Source: Acidimicrobiia bacterium (GTDB taxonomy: Bacteria; Actinomycetota; Acidimicrobiia; Acidimicrobiales; AC-14). Taken from it: DNA of 64,000 nt. The notes below the pieces were generated by a model. That model was not told the DNA's origin, ran no database searches, and saw nothing but the letters and a program-made list of their open reading frames with translations. Each line of letters starts with the position of its first letter. Within the stretch, counting starts at the first letter, position 1. Positions 1-8,571 of the stretch are shown in pieces. Where the stretch lies: assembly GCA_023265025.1 (NCBI GenBank), contig JAHFUP010000011.1, forward strand, positions 1 to 64,000, given 5' to 3'. The position numbers were made by a program, and so were the translations under genes.

Positions 1-115
1 AGAACAATGCGTTTTCTTGCCATACAGAAAAATTCGCGGCCGCCCCACGAATCTCCTGCAAGGAATTACAAGTTTCCCATTTTGCCCGAACCGCCGCTAT
101 GTGCGGAACCCGGGA

Positions 116-1000
116 CTAGCGGCCGAGCTCGGGCTGGACCCGCGCCCGGATGCCGGTGAACAGGTCGTCCTCGGGGAAGATCGGCGGGCTCTCGACGAGG
201 GAGCGGGCCAGGATGTAGTCGTCCCACGGGTAGACCGAGGTGACCTCCGGCGGCAGGCCGAACCAGAACGGCGAGTTCGGGTCGATCTGGGTGGCGTGGG
301 CCAGGAGGGCTTCCTTGCGGATGTCGTCGCCGGCGGTGACGTCGACCTGGGTGGTGATCCGGTCGTCGAGCCCCGGACGCTCGAACCACTTGGGGTCGAA
401 CGGCGACTCCATGCCGAGCTCCAGGAACTTCTCGTGGATGGCCACCATGCGGCCCCGGGCCCAGGCGCTGTAGTACAGCTTCAACGGCTGCCAGGGCGGG
501 CCGGCGTCGGGGCAGGCCTCAGGGTCGCCGGCGGCGTCGAAGGCCAGGACGCTGATGTCGTGGACCCGCAGATGGTCGGGGTGCGGGTAGCCCTGCTGGT
601 CGTCGGGATAGGTGACGATCACCTGGGGCCGCTCCCTGCGGATGACGGCCACCAACCGGCCCACCGCTTCCTCCTCGGGCGCGCGGGCGAAGCAGTCCGG
701 ATTGGCATTCGACTCCGCGCCCGCCATGCCCGAGTCGCGGTAGCCCAACATCACGGTCTCGTGGAAGCCGATGATCTCGGTGGCCCGGGCCAGCTCCTCC
801 ATCCGGATGGCGTGGAGGTTCTCGCGGACCTCGGGCCGGTCCATGGCCGGGTTGAGGATGTCGCCCTCCTCGCCACCCGTGCAGCAGACCAGCACGCAGC
901 GGACGCCCTGGGCCGCGTAGTGGTGGATGGTTGCCGCGCCTTTGGAGGACTCGTCGTCCGGATGGGCATGCACGGACAACAGGCACAGCCGCTCGCTCAT
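116..1000 (-). CDS. mca: Mycothiol S-conjugate amidase (PIG-L deacetylase family)
   Basis: The 294-residue product has the PIG-L/LmbE deacetylase signature AHPDDES close to its N-terminus and the continuation SSKGAAT, which is typical of Mca rather than of the biosynthetic deacetylase MshB. A second His cluster (YPHPDHLRVH, about residue 165) fits the zinc site. Mca cleaves mycothiol S-conjugates of electrophiles into a mercapturate and GlcN-Ins, a cytoplasmic detoxification step in actinobacteria. The ATG at 1000 is preferred to the TTG at 1009. It lies 10 bases downstream of the stop of the ion-channel gene, so the two are probably co-transcribed. Family assignment is firm; the choice of Mca over a close paralogue is by motif only. 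Confidence 0.88.
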   Translation of the reverse strand: MSERLCLLSVHAHPDDESSKGAATIHHYAAQGVRCVLVCCTGGEEGDILNPAMDRPEVRENLHAIRMEELARATEIIGFHETVMLGYRDSGMAGAESNANPDCFARAPEEEAVGRLVAVIRRERPQVIVTYPDDQQGYPHPDHLRVHDISVLAFDAAGDPEACPDAGPPWQPLKLYYSAWARGRMVAIHEKFLELGMESPFDPKWFERPGLDDRITTQVDVTAGDDIRKEALLAHATQIDPNSPFWFGLPPEVTSVYPWDDYILARSLVESPPIFPEDDLFTGIRARVQPELGR

Positions 1001-1010
1001 CTGACCCAAG

Positions 1011-2063
1011 CTACCCCTCGCTGCCGGTGTCCTCCGCCGAGTGGCCCCAGAATCCGGCCGGCGCCAGCAGGTAGTCGATGAGGGCCTGGAGCGTCGTCCC
1101 GTAGTTCGACCGGTACTCGTTCAGCAGCGCCCACGCCTCGTCGGGATCGCGGAGCGGAAGGCCCGTCGCCCCCACCCGCTGGTAGGCGATGTCGAACTGC
1201 CAGCGCTCCAGAGGAGCCTGGGCCTCGGGGGCCTGGGGCAACCGGCGCAGGATCTCCTTGAGCGCCCGCCGGCCCCGGCGGTACATGAAGTACGGCTCCC
1301 GCAGCTCGGCGCCCGGCACCACAGCGCACGTCAGCACGGCGGCGTCGAGCACCACGCCGAGGGCGGTGATCCAGGACTGGCCACGGTGCTGTGACCGGAA
1401 CAGGGCCAGCATCGGGTACGACACGTGGCTCTCGAGGATGTCCGCCGTCCAGCCCTCCCACTCCCCGAAGAACTGGTAGAGCCGTTCGGTGTCGCCTCCG
1501 GGCGCCCAGATCCGGATGAGGGCGGTCGGCTCGATCCGCTGGCCGGTGGGGTCGTCGAGGGTCAGCAGCTGCGACTCCCGCCGCCCGTAGGACGCGTAGA
1601 GGACGGGCAGGTAGGAGATGGCCAGGGCCATGGTGGCGACGCCGGACCCGGCCTCGGCGAGGGCGGCGAACCGCAACGGTTGCGTGGTGGCCAGGATGTC
1701 GCCGAAGCCCAGCGTGAAGAGGCAGGTCCCCGAGTAGTACACGAGGCTGCCGAACCCGGTGTCGCCCTTCAACGACGCCTCGGTCGCCGAGTAGATCAGC
1801 GCCCACCCCATCAGCAGGCCGATCAGCCACATACCGAGAAGGGTCAGCAGGGTCAGCGGGGCGTATGCCGACAGGAACCCCTCGCGGTGCTTGCCCAGGT
1901 GGCGGCCGAGCCCCCGCCACAGGCGCCATGTGATCCAGTAGAAGTGGCGGGTCGGCCGCCAGCGGCTGGTCAGCCCCCGTGCCGCGACGAGCGTGCCGAT
2001 GGCATCGGACAGGGTGGCGACCACCAGCCCCAGCCCGCAGACGAGCTGCAGCAGCTTGATCAG
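1011..2063 (-). CDS. Two-pore-helix type potassium channel-like membrane protein
   Basis: The protein has a membrane helix at its very N-terminus, a second around residues 70-95, a pore loop with the selectivity-filter sequence TLGFGD (about residue 115) and a following helix, so it is an Ion_trans_2 (K+ channel pore) type protein with a soluble C-terminal half of about 200 residues that I cannot assign. No ATG is available. One choice is CTG at 2063, which overlaps the TGA of the upstream PsiE gene as CTGA and places the first residue just before the first membrane helix. The other is GTG at 2120, which would give a 61-nt overlap. I favour CTG because two other genes in the window show the same arrangement. 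Confidence 0.8.
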   Translation of the reverse strand: MIKLLQLVCGLGLVVATLSDAIGTLVAARGLTSRWRPTRHFYWITWRLWRGLGRHLGKHREGFLSAYAPLTLLTLLGMWLIGLLMGWALIYSATEASLKGDTGFGSLVYYSGTCLFTLGFGDILATTQPLRFAALAEAGSGVATMALAISYLPVLYASYGRRESQLLTLDDPTGQRIEPTALIRIWAPGGDTERLYQFFGEWEGWTADILESHVSYPMLALFRSQHRGQSWITALGVVLDAAVLTCAVVPGAELREPYFMYRRGRRALKEILRRLPQAPEAQAPLERWQFDIAYQRVGATGLPLRDPDEAWALLNEYRSNYGTTLQALIDYLLAPAGFWGHSAEDTGSEG

Positions 2064-2620
2064 GAGAGGCCGGCGGTGGTGTCGGTCTCCGACTCGCCGG
2101 CGACCCGCTCGCTGCGCCACACCAGGACCAGCCCGAGGACGAGCGCCATCACCACGGCGGCGTTGACGCCGAGCTCCACCTGGGAGTGGCTGAACTCATT
2201 GGGGTTGTGCTCGGCCGCGCCCAACGACGCCTGGGCGCCCACGGTGAGGATGTGCCGTACCGCCGAGATGATGCCGATGATCAGGAAGGGCTTGAGCTGG
2301 AGGCCGGCGTCGTCGAAGTGGGCGACCACGGTGCGGAGGATCTCCATCACGATGATGACGAAGAGGATGCTGTTGATCACGTCGGTCACCAGCTCGGCGA
2401 ACTCCGTGTGGCCCTCGAAGAGGTCCAGCACCGACTTGACCAAGACGACCACGGCCACGCTGACGAGCACGAGGGCGACGGCGTAATGCACCATGTCCTC
2501 GGCCACTTCCACGAGCCCGATCACCCGGCGGCCCTCGTGACGCAGGCCCTTGCGGGCCATCGAGTGCCGGGCCCGCCGACGCTCCACTTCCGCCGAGTCT
2601 CGTGTGCTGTGATGAATCAT
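2060..2620 (-). CDS. PsiE-family membrane protein
   Basis: This 186-residue protein has four predicted membrane helices (about residues 45-67, 80-102, 108-128 and 150-172) and the family-typical stretch KPFLIIGIISAVRHIL between helices, matching the phosphate-starvation-inducible PsiE family, whose biochemical role is not established. The start ATG at 2620 faces the divergently transcribed ThDP-enzyme cluster across about 117 bp. Its stop overlaps the presumed CTG start of the channel gene by four bases, suggesting translational coupling of PsiE, channel and Mca in one transcript. Confidence 0.82.
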   Translation of the reverse strand: MIHHSTRDSAEVERRRARHSMARKGLRHEGRRVIGLVEVAEDMVHYAVALVLVSVAVVVLVKSVLDLFEGHTEFAELVTDVINSILFVIIVMEILRTVVAHFDDAGLQLKPFLIIGIISAVRHILTVGAQASLGAAEHNPNEFSHSQVELGVNAAVVMALVLGLVLVWRSERVAGESETDTTAGLS

Positions 2621-2657
2621 CCGACTCCTCGATTGCCCGGATCCATTCCTCCGGCGA

Positions 2658-2677
2658 AGGGTTAGTATCCCAACCCT
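2658..2677. promoter_or_regulatory. Inverted repeat in a divergent intergenic region
   Basis: AGGGTT and AACCCT face each other across 8 bases (AGTATCCC) between the divergent PsiE gene and the ThDP-enzyme leader frame. The position suits an operator. No matching regulator gene is adjacent and I see no good -35/-10 pair, so this is only a candidate. Confidence 0.25.
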
Positions 2678-2737
2678 GGCGAGGACGCGGAGTGGACGTC
2701 GCTACGCTGCGAGCGAAACACCACGAGAGGGGTTTGA

Positions 2738-2800
2738 ATGAGCGATCACATTCCTGACCCTGCGCTGCCGGGGCTTCTACGCCGACGAGGGGTCAGGTGA
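2738..2800 (+). CDS. 20-codon leader frame upstream of the ThDP enzyme
   Basis: An ATG at 2738 follows a strong Shine-Dalgarno (GAGAGGGG at 2725-2732). It opens a 20-residue frame, MSDHIPDPALPG followed by an Arg-rich tail (LLRRRGVR), whose TGA overlaps the GTG start of the ThDP enzyme as GTGA. The ribosome site and the exact overlap argue that it is translated and couples translation of the enzyme gene. It could be a leader peptide or simply a coupling device; it matches no peptide family I recognise. Alternatively the downstream GTG uses its own GAGGGG at 2787-2792 and the small frame is chance. Confidence 0.45.
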   Translation: MSDHIPDPALPGLLRRRGVR

Positions 2801-4506
2801 CCGCCAAGACCGGTCGATTCGCCATGATCGAGCAGTTCATGGCGGATGGCATCACCTACATGTTCGGGAACCCGGGCACCGTCGAGCAGGGCTTCCTCGA
2901 CGCCCTGAGCGACTACCCCGACCTCGAGTACATCCTCGCCCTGCAGGAGGCTGTGGTCGTCGGCATCGCCGACGGCTACGCCCGCGGCACCCGCAAGCCC
3001 ACCATCGTCCAGCTCCATAGCGGCGTCGGCCTCGGCAACGGGATCGGCATGATGTACCAGGCCAAGCGGGGCCACGCCCCGCTGGTGGTGATCGCCGGCG
3101 AGTCGGGCGTGCAGTACGACGCCATGGAGGCCCAGATGTGGGCCGACCTGGTCGACATGGCCGCGCCGGTCACCAAGTGGGCCACCCGGGTCGTCGATCC
3201 CGGCTCGCTGCTCCGGGTGCTGCGCCGGGCCATGAAGGAGGCGTGCACGCCGCCGATGGGCCCGGTGTTCGTCTCCCTGCCGATGGACGTGCTCGACGCG
3301 GTGAACACCGAGGAGATCGTCCCGACGTCGTTCCTCGACACCCGCACGATGCCGATGCCGACGGAGACCGACCGGGCGGCCAAGCACCTCGTCGGCGCGT
3401 CCCGGCCCATGATCATCGCCGGCGACGGCGTGGCGTTCTCCGGAGCCGAGGCCGAGCTCACCCGCCTCGCCGAGGTGTGGGGCGCCGAGGTGTGGGGGGC
3501 CGACTGGTCCGAGGTGAACATGAGCCACGCCCATCCCCAGTTCAAGGGGATGCTCGGGCACATGTTCGGCGACCACAGCAAGGGCATCGTGTCGCCGGCG
3601 GACGGCGTCCTGATCGTCGGCACCTACGTCTTCCCCGAGGTCTTCCCGGAGCTGGCGGGTATGTTCGGCCCCGGCGTGCCGGTAATCCACGTCGACCTCG
3701 ACGCCCACGAGATCGCCAAGAACTTCCCGGTGACGATGGGCCTGGTAGCCGACCCCAGGCCGACGCTGGCGGCGCTGGCCGACGCCCTTGACGGGATGAT
3801 GGACGACGGGCAGAAGGCGGCGGCGGCCGACCGGGCCCGGGCCATGGGCGAGTCGAAGGCGGCGGACACCGAGACGGCCAAGGCGCGCGACCGGTCGTTC
3901 CACGACGCCCTCCCGTTGCACGCGTCGATGTTCGCCGAGGAGCTGGCCCGCCAGTTGCCGGCGGGCTCGATCATCTTCGACGAGGCGCTCACCACGTCGC
4001 CCGAGCTGACCCGGTACCTCACGCCGACCGAGCCGGGCTCCTACTTCCTGACCCGGGGTGGATCCCTGGGCGTGGGCATCCCGGGCGCGGTGGGCCTCAA
4101 GATCGCCCACCCCGACAAGGTGGTCATCGGCTTCACCGGCGACGGCGGGAGCATGTACACGATCCAGGCCCTCTGGACGGCGGCCCGCCACCACGTGGCC
4201 GCCAAGTTCGTGGTCTGCAACAACCACAGCTACGAGCTCCTCAAGCTCAACATCGAGGAGTACTGGGAGGAGCGGGAGATCCCCGAGCACGGCTTCCCCG
4301 TCGGCTTCAGCCTCACCGACCCCGACATCCACTTCGCCGACCTGGCCAAGTCGCTCGGTGTGCCCGGCGTTCGGGTGGAGACCCCCGAGCAGATCGCACC
4401 CGCCATCACCCAGGCCCTGAGCCACGACGGCCCGTTCCTCATCGACCTGGTGATCGCCAACCAGGTCAAGGGGACCCGCACGATCGCCGGCGCCGACAAG
4501 GCCTGA
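2797..4506 (+). CDS. ThDP-dependent enzyme, benzoylformate decarboxylase/acetolactate synthase-like
   Basis: The 569-residue protein has the three-domain layout of ThDP decarboxylase-type enzymes. The N-terminal PYR domain has the catalytic Glu at residue 51 (LQEAVVVGIADGYAR), a central Rossmann-like domain covers about 190-330, and the C-terminal PP domain has the cofactor motif starting GDGG near residue 448 and ending in NN about 27 residues later. Such enzymes decarboxylate or ligate 2-keto acids in the cytoplasm; the substrate cannot be read from sequence. The GTG start at 2797 follows GAGGGG and overlaps the leader-frame stop. It heads a run with SnoaL, GMC oxidoreductase, DJ-1 and VOC genes, suggesting a shared catabolic or biosynthetic pathway. 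Confidence 0.88.
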   Translation: MTAKTGRFAMIEQFMADGITYMFGNPGTVEQGFLDALSDYPDLEYILALQEAVVVGIADGYARGTRKPTIVQLHSGVGLGNGIGMMYQAKRGHAPLVVIAGESGVQYDAMEAQMWADLVDMAAPVTKWATRVVDPGSLLRVLRRAMKEACTPPMGPVFVSLPMDVLDAVNTEEIVPTSFLDTRTMPMPTETDRAAKHLVGASRPMIIAGDGVAFSGAEAELTRLAEVWGAEVWGADWSEVNMSHAHPQFKGMLGHMFGDHSKGIVSPADGVLIVGTYVFPEVFPELAGMFGPGVPVIHVDLDAHEIAKNFPVTMGLVADPRPTLAALADALDGMMDDGQKAAAADRARAMGESKAADTETAKARDRSFHDALPLHASMFAEELARQLPAGSIIFDEALTTSPELTRYLTPTEPGSYFLTRGGSLGVGIPGAVGLKIAHPDKVVIGFTGDGGSMYTIQALWTAARHHVAAKFVVCNNHSYELLKLNIEEYWEEREIPEHGFPVGFSLTDPDIHFADLAKSLGVPGVRVETPEQIAPAITQALSHDGPFLIDLVIANQVKGTRTIAGADKA

Positions 4507-4576
4507 CCCGACGAGGGTCCAGCAGCGGCCCCGGCCGCAGTCCGACAGTCGAACACTTCGCAGACAAGGAGACTCG

Positions 4577-5410
4577 ATGCCCGATCTCGCCCCTCTCACC
4601 GAGGACGAAGTCAAGCGGTTCATGGAGCGGTGGTACCTGGAATTGCTCGACACCCATGCGCCGGCCGAGGAGCTGGTCGCGTGCGTCGCCGACGACGCCG
4701 AGATGCGCTTCCCCGAGGCCACCGTGGTCGGCGTCGACGCCTTCCGCGACTGGTACGACCGCATTGTGAACACCTTCTTCGACGAGGTCCACGAGATCAC
4801 CCGCAACGACGTCACCGTGGCCGCCGACGGGCAGTCGGCCGAGGTCAAGATCGACCTCAACTGGCAGGCCAAGGTGTGGATACCGCCGGCGGCCAAGAGC
4901 CAGTGGATCGGCTTCGACGCCGGCCAGACGCACGAGGTGCGGCGATCGCCCAAGACGGGCGAGCCCATGATCCAGGTGTACGGCGTGGACACGTTCGTGG
5001 CCATGCCCGGCTCGTCCAACCTGCCGGTGCTGACCCGGGAGATCATCGGCCAGTACTACGGGTTCGTGAACTCCGGCGACTGGGACGGCTGGCTGACGAT
5101 CATGGACGACGACCTCGTGGTCGACGAGCAGATCGACGGCCATGTCGAGGGCAAGTCGAACCTCCTCGGCATCGGCGACCACTTCCGGAAGGTGTATTCG
5201 AAGTTCCTCATGCACCCCCAGCAGATCATCGTGCAGGGTGAGCACGCGGCAGTGATCTGGCAGAACGAATCGGCCAACGCCGCCGGCGTCCCAATCAGCG
5301 CCATCGGCGCCAACTACTTCGAGGTGAAGAACGGGAAGATCACCTACATGCGGACGATCCATGACACCGTCCCCTTCAAGCCCATGACCGACCAGAAGTT
5401 CGAAGACTGA
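4577..5410 (+). CDS. Tandem SnoaL/NTF2-like domain protein
   Basis: Two NTF2-like cone domains are visible in 277 residues. The first (about 10-135) has the helix FMERWYLELLDTHAPAEELVACV and WYDRIV; the second (about 150-270) has IIGQYYGFVNSGDWDGWLTIM. The family includes polyketide cyclases, dehydratases and isomerases, plus members with only a binding role. The start ATG follows AAGGAG. It lies 70 bp after the ThDP gene and one base before the GMC oxidoreductase gene, so it is almost certainly in the same operon. Substrate unknown. Confidence 0.82.
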   Translation: MPDLAPLTEDEVKRFMERWYLELLDTHAPAEELVACVADDAEMRFPEATVVGVDAFRDWYDRIVNTFFDEVHEITRNDVTVAADGQSAEVKIDLNWQAKVWIPPAAKSQWIGFDAGQTHEVRRSPKTGEPMIQVYGVDTFVAMPGSSNLPVLTREIIGQYYGFVNSGDWDGWLTIMDDDLVVDEQIDGHVEGKSNLLGIGDHFRKVYSKFLMHPQQIIVQGEHAAVIWQNESANAAGVPISAIGANYFEVKNGKITYMRTIHDTVPFKPMTDQKFED

Positions 5411-5411
5411 C

Positions 5412-6935
5412 ATGGCCCAAATGGAAGGAACAGAGTACGACTTCATCGTGGTGGGCACCGGCGCCGGCGGCGCCGTCATGGCCAACCGGCTCACCGAGAA
5501 CCCCGACGTCACCGTGCTGGCGCTGGAGGCCGGCGGCGCGGAGGTTCCCGAAATCGTCCACAACGCCCCCGACTGGTACAAGATCTGGGGCACCGAGTGG
5601 GACTGGAACTACAAGAGCACGCCCCAGGCTGCCTGCAACGACCGCCAGACCGACGAGCACCGGGGCAAGCTGCTCGGCGGCAGCAGCGACCTCTACATCA
5701 TGATGCACATCCGGGGGCACCGGTCCGACTTCGACGGCTGGGCGGCCAACGGCTGTCCGGGCTGGACCTACGACGAATGCCTCCCCTGGTTCAAGAAGCA
5801 GGAGGACCAGGAGGACGACACCCACCCCGATGTCGGCAAGGGCGGTCCGCTCGCCGTCACCAACGCCGGCCTGCACGACCCCAACCCGGCGTCGGCCGCC
5901 TTCATCGAGGCGTGCGCCACGCTCGGCTACCCCCGCACCGACGACTTCAACGGCCCCCAGATGGAGGGGGTGGGCTGGCACCACATCAACGTGAAGGACG
6001 GCAAGCGGGTCGGCACCTACGCCGGCTACCTGGCGCCGGCGATGAGCCGCCCCAACCTGACCGTCAGCACCGACTCGTTCGCCTCCCGCCTCGTCCTCAC
6101 CGACGGTCGGTGCACGGGTGTCGAGTACATCAGGAACGGTGAGACCGTCACCGACACCGCCCGTCGGGAGGTGATCGTGTGCGGCGGCGCTCTGGAGTCG
6201 CCCAAACTGCTGATGCTGTCCGGCATCGGTCCGGCCGGTCACCTGCGCGACGTCGGCGTCGAGGTCAAGGTGGACCTGCCCGGCGTGGGCGAGAACTTCC
6301 ACAACCACGTGCTGGTGCCCATCATCCAGCTCGTCGCCGAGGAGCTGCCGGAGCCGAAGCAGAACGCCTCCGAGGTAGCGCTGTTCTACAAGTCGAACCC
6401 CGACAACGTGGGACCCGACATCCAGATCGCATTCGTGCACGTGGTGCCCGGGCTCCCCGGTGCCGTCGTCATCCTGCCCGGCGTCGTCCAGCCGAAGTCG
6501 CGGGGATGGATCCGCCTGGCCAGCGCCGACCCGGCCGATCTGCCCCTCGTCAATCCGAACTACCTCGGCGACCCCGCCGACCGCGACCGGCTGGCCGACG
6601 CGGTGGAGGTGGCCCGCAACATCTTCGCCACCGCGCCGATGTCGAACTTCGTCAAGCAGGAAATCGTCCCGGGGCCCGAGGTGTCCGGTACAGAGGCGCT
6701 GCGAGGCTTCGTGACCGCGGCGGCCGACAGCTACCACCACCAGTCCGGGAGCTGCAAGATGGGCTCCGACGATATGGCGGTGGTCGATCCCCAGCTCAAG
6801 GTCCGCGGCGTCGAAGGCCTGCGGGTCGCCGACGCCAGCGTCATGCCCGCCGTCCCGTCGGGCAACTGCCACGCCGCCATCGTGATGATCGCCGAGCGCC
6901 TGTCGGACATGCTCAAGTCCGAGTACAGCCTGTGA
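5412..6935 (+). CDS. GMC-family FAD-dependent oxidoreductase
   Basis: The 507-residue protein opens with the FAD-binding dinucleotide motif VGTGAGGAVMANRL (about residues 12-25), contains the GMC signature around GKLLGGSSDLYIMMHIRGH and LESPKLLMLSGIGP, and ends with the substrate domain carrying SYHHQSGSCKMG (active-site His region, about residue 441) and GNCHAAIVMIAERL. These enzymes oxidise alcohols to aldehydes or ketones using FAD. The length is typical of the family. The gene overlaps the following DJ-1/PfpI gene by GTGA. The electron acceptor and substrate are unknown. Confidence 0.92.
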   Translation: MAQMEGTEYDFIVVGTGAGGAVMANRLTENPDVTVLALEAGGAEVPEIVHNAPDWYKIWGTEWDWNYKSTPQAACNDRQTDEHRGKLLGGSSDLYIMMHIRGHRSDFDGWAANGCPGWTYDECLPWFKKQEDQEDDTHPDVGKGGPLAVTNAGLHDPNPASAAFIEACATLGYPRTDDFNGPQMEGVGWHHINVKDGKRVGTYAGYLAPAMSRPNLTVSTDSFASRLVLTDGRCTGVEYIRNGETVTDTARREVIVCGGALESPKLLMLSGIGPAGHLRDVGVEVKVDLPGVGENFHNHVLVPIIQLVAEELPEPKQNASEVALFYKSNPDNVGPDIQIAFVHVVPGLPGAVVILPGVVQPKSRGWIRLASADPADLPLVNPNYLGDPADRDRLADAVEVARNIFATAPMSNFVKQEIVPGPEVSGTEALRGFVTAAADSYHHQSGSCKMGSDDMAVVDPQLKVRGVEGLRVADASVMPAVPSGNCHAAIVMIAERLSDMLKSEYSL

Positions 6936-7504
6936 CCCCCCGACTGACCGGCAAGAAGATCGCCGTGCTCATCGAGAGCGACTTCTACGAGCCCGAGATC
7001 CACTACTACCAGCGCCGGTTCCCCGAGGAGGGGGCGGAGATCCACTTCCTCACCAACCTCTGGGGCCAGCCGTCGCTGACGTTCAACGGCCACGAGTTCA
7101 AGGAGCCGTTCCAGGCCAACGAGAGCTTCATCGACGTCGACCCCAAGGACTACGACGCGGTCATCGTGCCCTCCGGCATGGTGTCGGACCGGCTGCGCTA
7201 CACCGACGACTTCTCCAAGCTGCCGCCGGCCACCGACTTCATGAAGCGGGCGTTCGCCGAGCCGTCGGTGCTCAAAGGCATCATCTGCCACGGCATGTGG
7301 CTGATGGCGCCGGTGCCCGAGCTGATCAAGGGCCGGCGGGTGGTGGTGCACAACAACCTGCACGGTGACGCCATCAACATGGGCGCCACCTATGTGGACG
7401 AGGACGTGGTGGTGGACGGCGACCTGATCACCGGGCGCTCCGGTGGCCACTGCCACCTGTTCGCCCGCCGCATCATCGACATCCTGGCCGGCGACGAGAC
7501 GTAA
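6932..7504 (+). CDS. DJ-1/PfpI family protein
   Basis: A GTG start overlapping the GMC stop (GTGA) gives a 190-residue DJ-1/PfpI-superfamily protein. It has the class-I-glutamine-amidotransferase-like elbow GIICHGMWLMA with a nucleophile-type Cys near residue 118 and a conserved acidic residue in the N-terminal strand region (IESDFYEPEI). Relatives act as glyoxalase III or deglycase, chaperone or protease; the exact activity cannot be read here. The operon setting beside an alcohol oxidase and a VOC protein would fit aldehyde handling, which is inference. Confidence 0.85.
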   Translation: MTPRLTGKKIAVLIESDFYEPEIHYYQRRFPEEGAEIHFLTNLWGQPSLTFNGHEFKEPFQANESFIDVDPKDYDAVIVPSGMVSDRLRYTDDFSKLPPATDFMKRAFAEPSVLKGIICHGMWLMAPVPELIKGRRVVVHNNLHGDAINMGATYVDEDVVVDGDLITGRSGGHCHLFARRIIDILAGDET

Positions 7505-7517
7505 CGGAGGAACCGAG

Positions 7518-7946
7518 TTGGCGTATGTACTGCACCACATCGGCATGTCGTGCACGGACCCCATCGCCCTCGAGCGCTGGTACACCAAGCACTTCGGCTT
7601 CACGCGGGGCCGGGTCTACGCGCCGGGCGAGGGCCAGGTCGTGATGATCCAGGCCGGCGGCGTGTACCTCGAGCTGTTCTCCTCCACCGAGGAGCGGCCG
7701 GCGCCGAAAGTCGAAGGCGCCGGCCCCGACTACTCGGGGTTCCGGCACCTCGCCTTCCTCGTCGCCGACCTCGACGAGAAGCTGGCCGAGATGGGCGACG
7801 AGGCCCGCATCACCCTCGGCCCGCTCGACATGAGCCAGTTCATCGAGGGCATGCGGGTGGCGTGGATCGCCGACCCCGAGGGCAACATCGTCGAGCTCAA
7901 CCAGGGCTACATCGACGAGGCCGATCCTCCCCCGCTCCCCGAGTAG
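7518..7946 (+). CDS. VOC-family (glyoxalase/bleomycin-resistance fold) protein
   Basis: The 142-residue product has the paired beta-alpha-beta-beta-beta modules of VOC metalloenzymes, with possible metal ligands in LHHIGMSC, YLELFSS, FRHLAFLV and GNIVELN. The start is TTG at 7518, set by GGAGG at 7506-7510; no ATG lies near. It follows the DJ-1 gene after 13 bases and is the last gene of the ThDP-led run before a hairpin region. Members act as lyases, isomerases, epimerases or dioxygenases; the reaction is unknown. Confidence 0.85.
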   Translation: MAYVLHHIGMSCTDPIALERWYTKHFGFTRGRVYAPGEGQVVMIQAGGVYLELFSSTEERPAPKVEGAGPDYSGFRHLAFLVADLDEKLAEMGDEARITLGPLDMSQFIEGMRVAWIADPEGNIVELNQGYIDEADPPPLPE

Positions 7947-8039
7947 CGCGCCTGGGACAGAACGGGCTTCCCGGCGGCCGCCGACGCCGCCGACAGGCGG
8001 CCTCTGCGGCTGCCGGGCTAAGAAGAACGGCGAGGGAGC

Positions 8040-8094
8040 GCCGGCTCCGCCGGCCGACCGAGCACGACGAACTCGCCGAGGAAGCTTCGCTTCC
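8040..8094. terminator. Hairpin array between convergent genes
   Basis: Two perfect 6-bp stems with 3-nt loops lie here: GCCGGC-TCC-GCCGGC (8040-8054) and GGAAGC-TTC-GCTTCC (8080-8094), in the 158-bp gap between the VOC gene and a convergent SnoaL gene. There is no T-tract, so a bidirectional or factor-assisted terminator is inferred from position. Similar short-loop hairpins recur at 23035, 37901 and 63160. Confidence 0.45.
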
Positions 8095-8104
8095 GATGGC
8101 GAAA

Positions 8105-8506
8105 CTACCCGTGGCCCATGGCCGCGAAGATCTTCGACACCTCGATGTCGTCCTCGTAGATCCACGCCTCCGTGACGAGGCCGTCGGGGCCGACGTCGCA
8201 CACGCTGGCGCCGTACCACTCCACGAGCTTGCCGCCCGGCTCGAAGTGGATACGCGCCGCCCGGACGACGTGGGTGTCGTCGGCGAGGATCCAGAGGGTG
8301 TCCGCCTTCACCGCGCCGTTGCTCATGTCGTACAGGCGCGTGAAGAAGTCGATCAGGCCCGCCCGTCCGTGGTAGACGCCCTGCAGCGGGTTGCGGCAGG
8401 GGTAGTGCCACACGAGGTCCTCGGAGAAGTACTGCGCCGCCGCCTCGTACTCCCGGTTGTTGAACAGCTCCAGCGCAGCGCGAAAGTTCTCTTCGTTCTT
8501 GTGCAT
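8105..8506 (-). CDS. SnoaL-like protein
   Basis: This 133-residue protein has a single NTF2-like domain: helix NFRAALELFNNREYEAAAQYF, then LVWHYP, GRAGLIDFFTRLY and a C-terminal sheet ending EVSKIFAAMGHG. The ATG at 8506 is chosen because the preceding residues of the open frame do not fit the fold. It points toward the ThDP operon and faces away from the SnoaL gene at 8572, leaving about 65 bp for two divergent promoters. Role unknown; it is one of eight SnoaL-type genes in the cluster. Confidence 0.75.
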   Translation of the reverse strand: MHKNEENFRAALELFNNREYEAAAQYFSEDLVWHYPCRNPLQGVYHGRAGLIDFFTRLYDMSNGAVKADTLWILADDTHVVRAARIHFEPGGKLVEWYGASVCDVGPDGLVTEAWIYEDDIEVSKIFAAMGHG

Positions 8507-8571
8507 AGTCGAGCCTAGATCCGCCAACGCGGCGCGGTACGATCGCCGCTCCCCGAAGAGGAGGCGTGCAG

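Noticed and set aside
2746-5046. A 766-codon open frame on the minus strand across the ThDP enzyme and SnoaL genes
   Set aside because: It is the antisense shadow of high-GC genes; the translation is Gly/Arg/His/Val-rich without motifs, while the plus strand encodes a clear ThDP enzyme.
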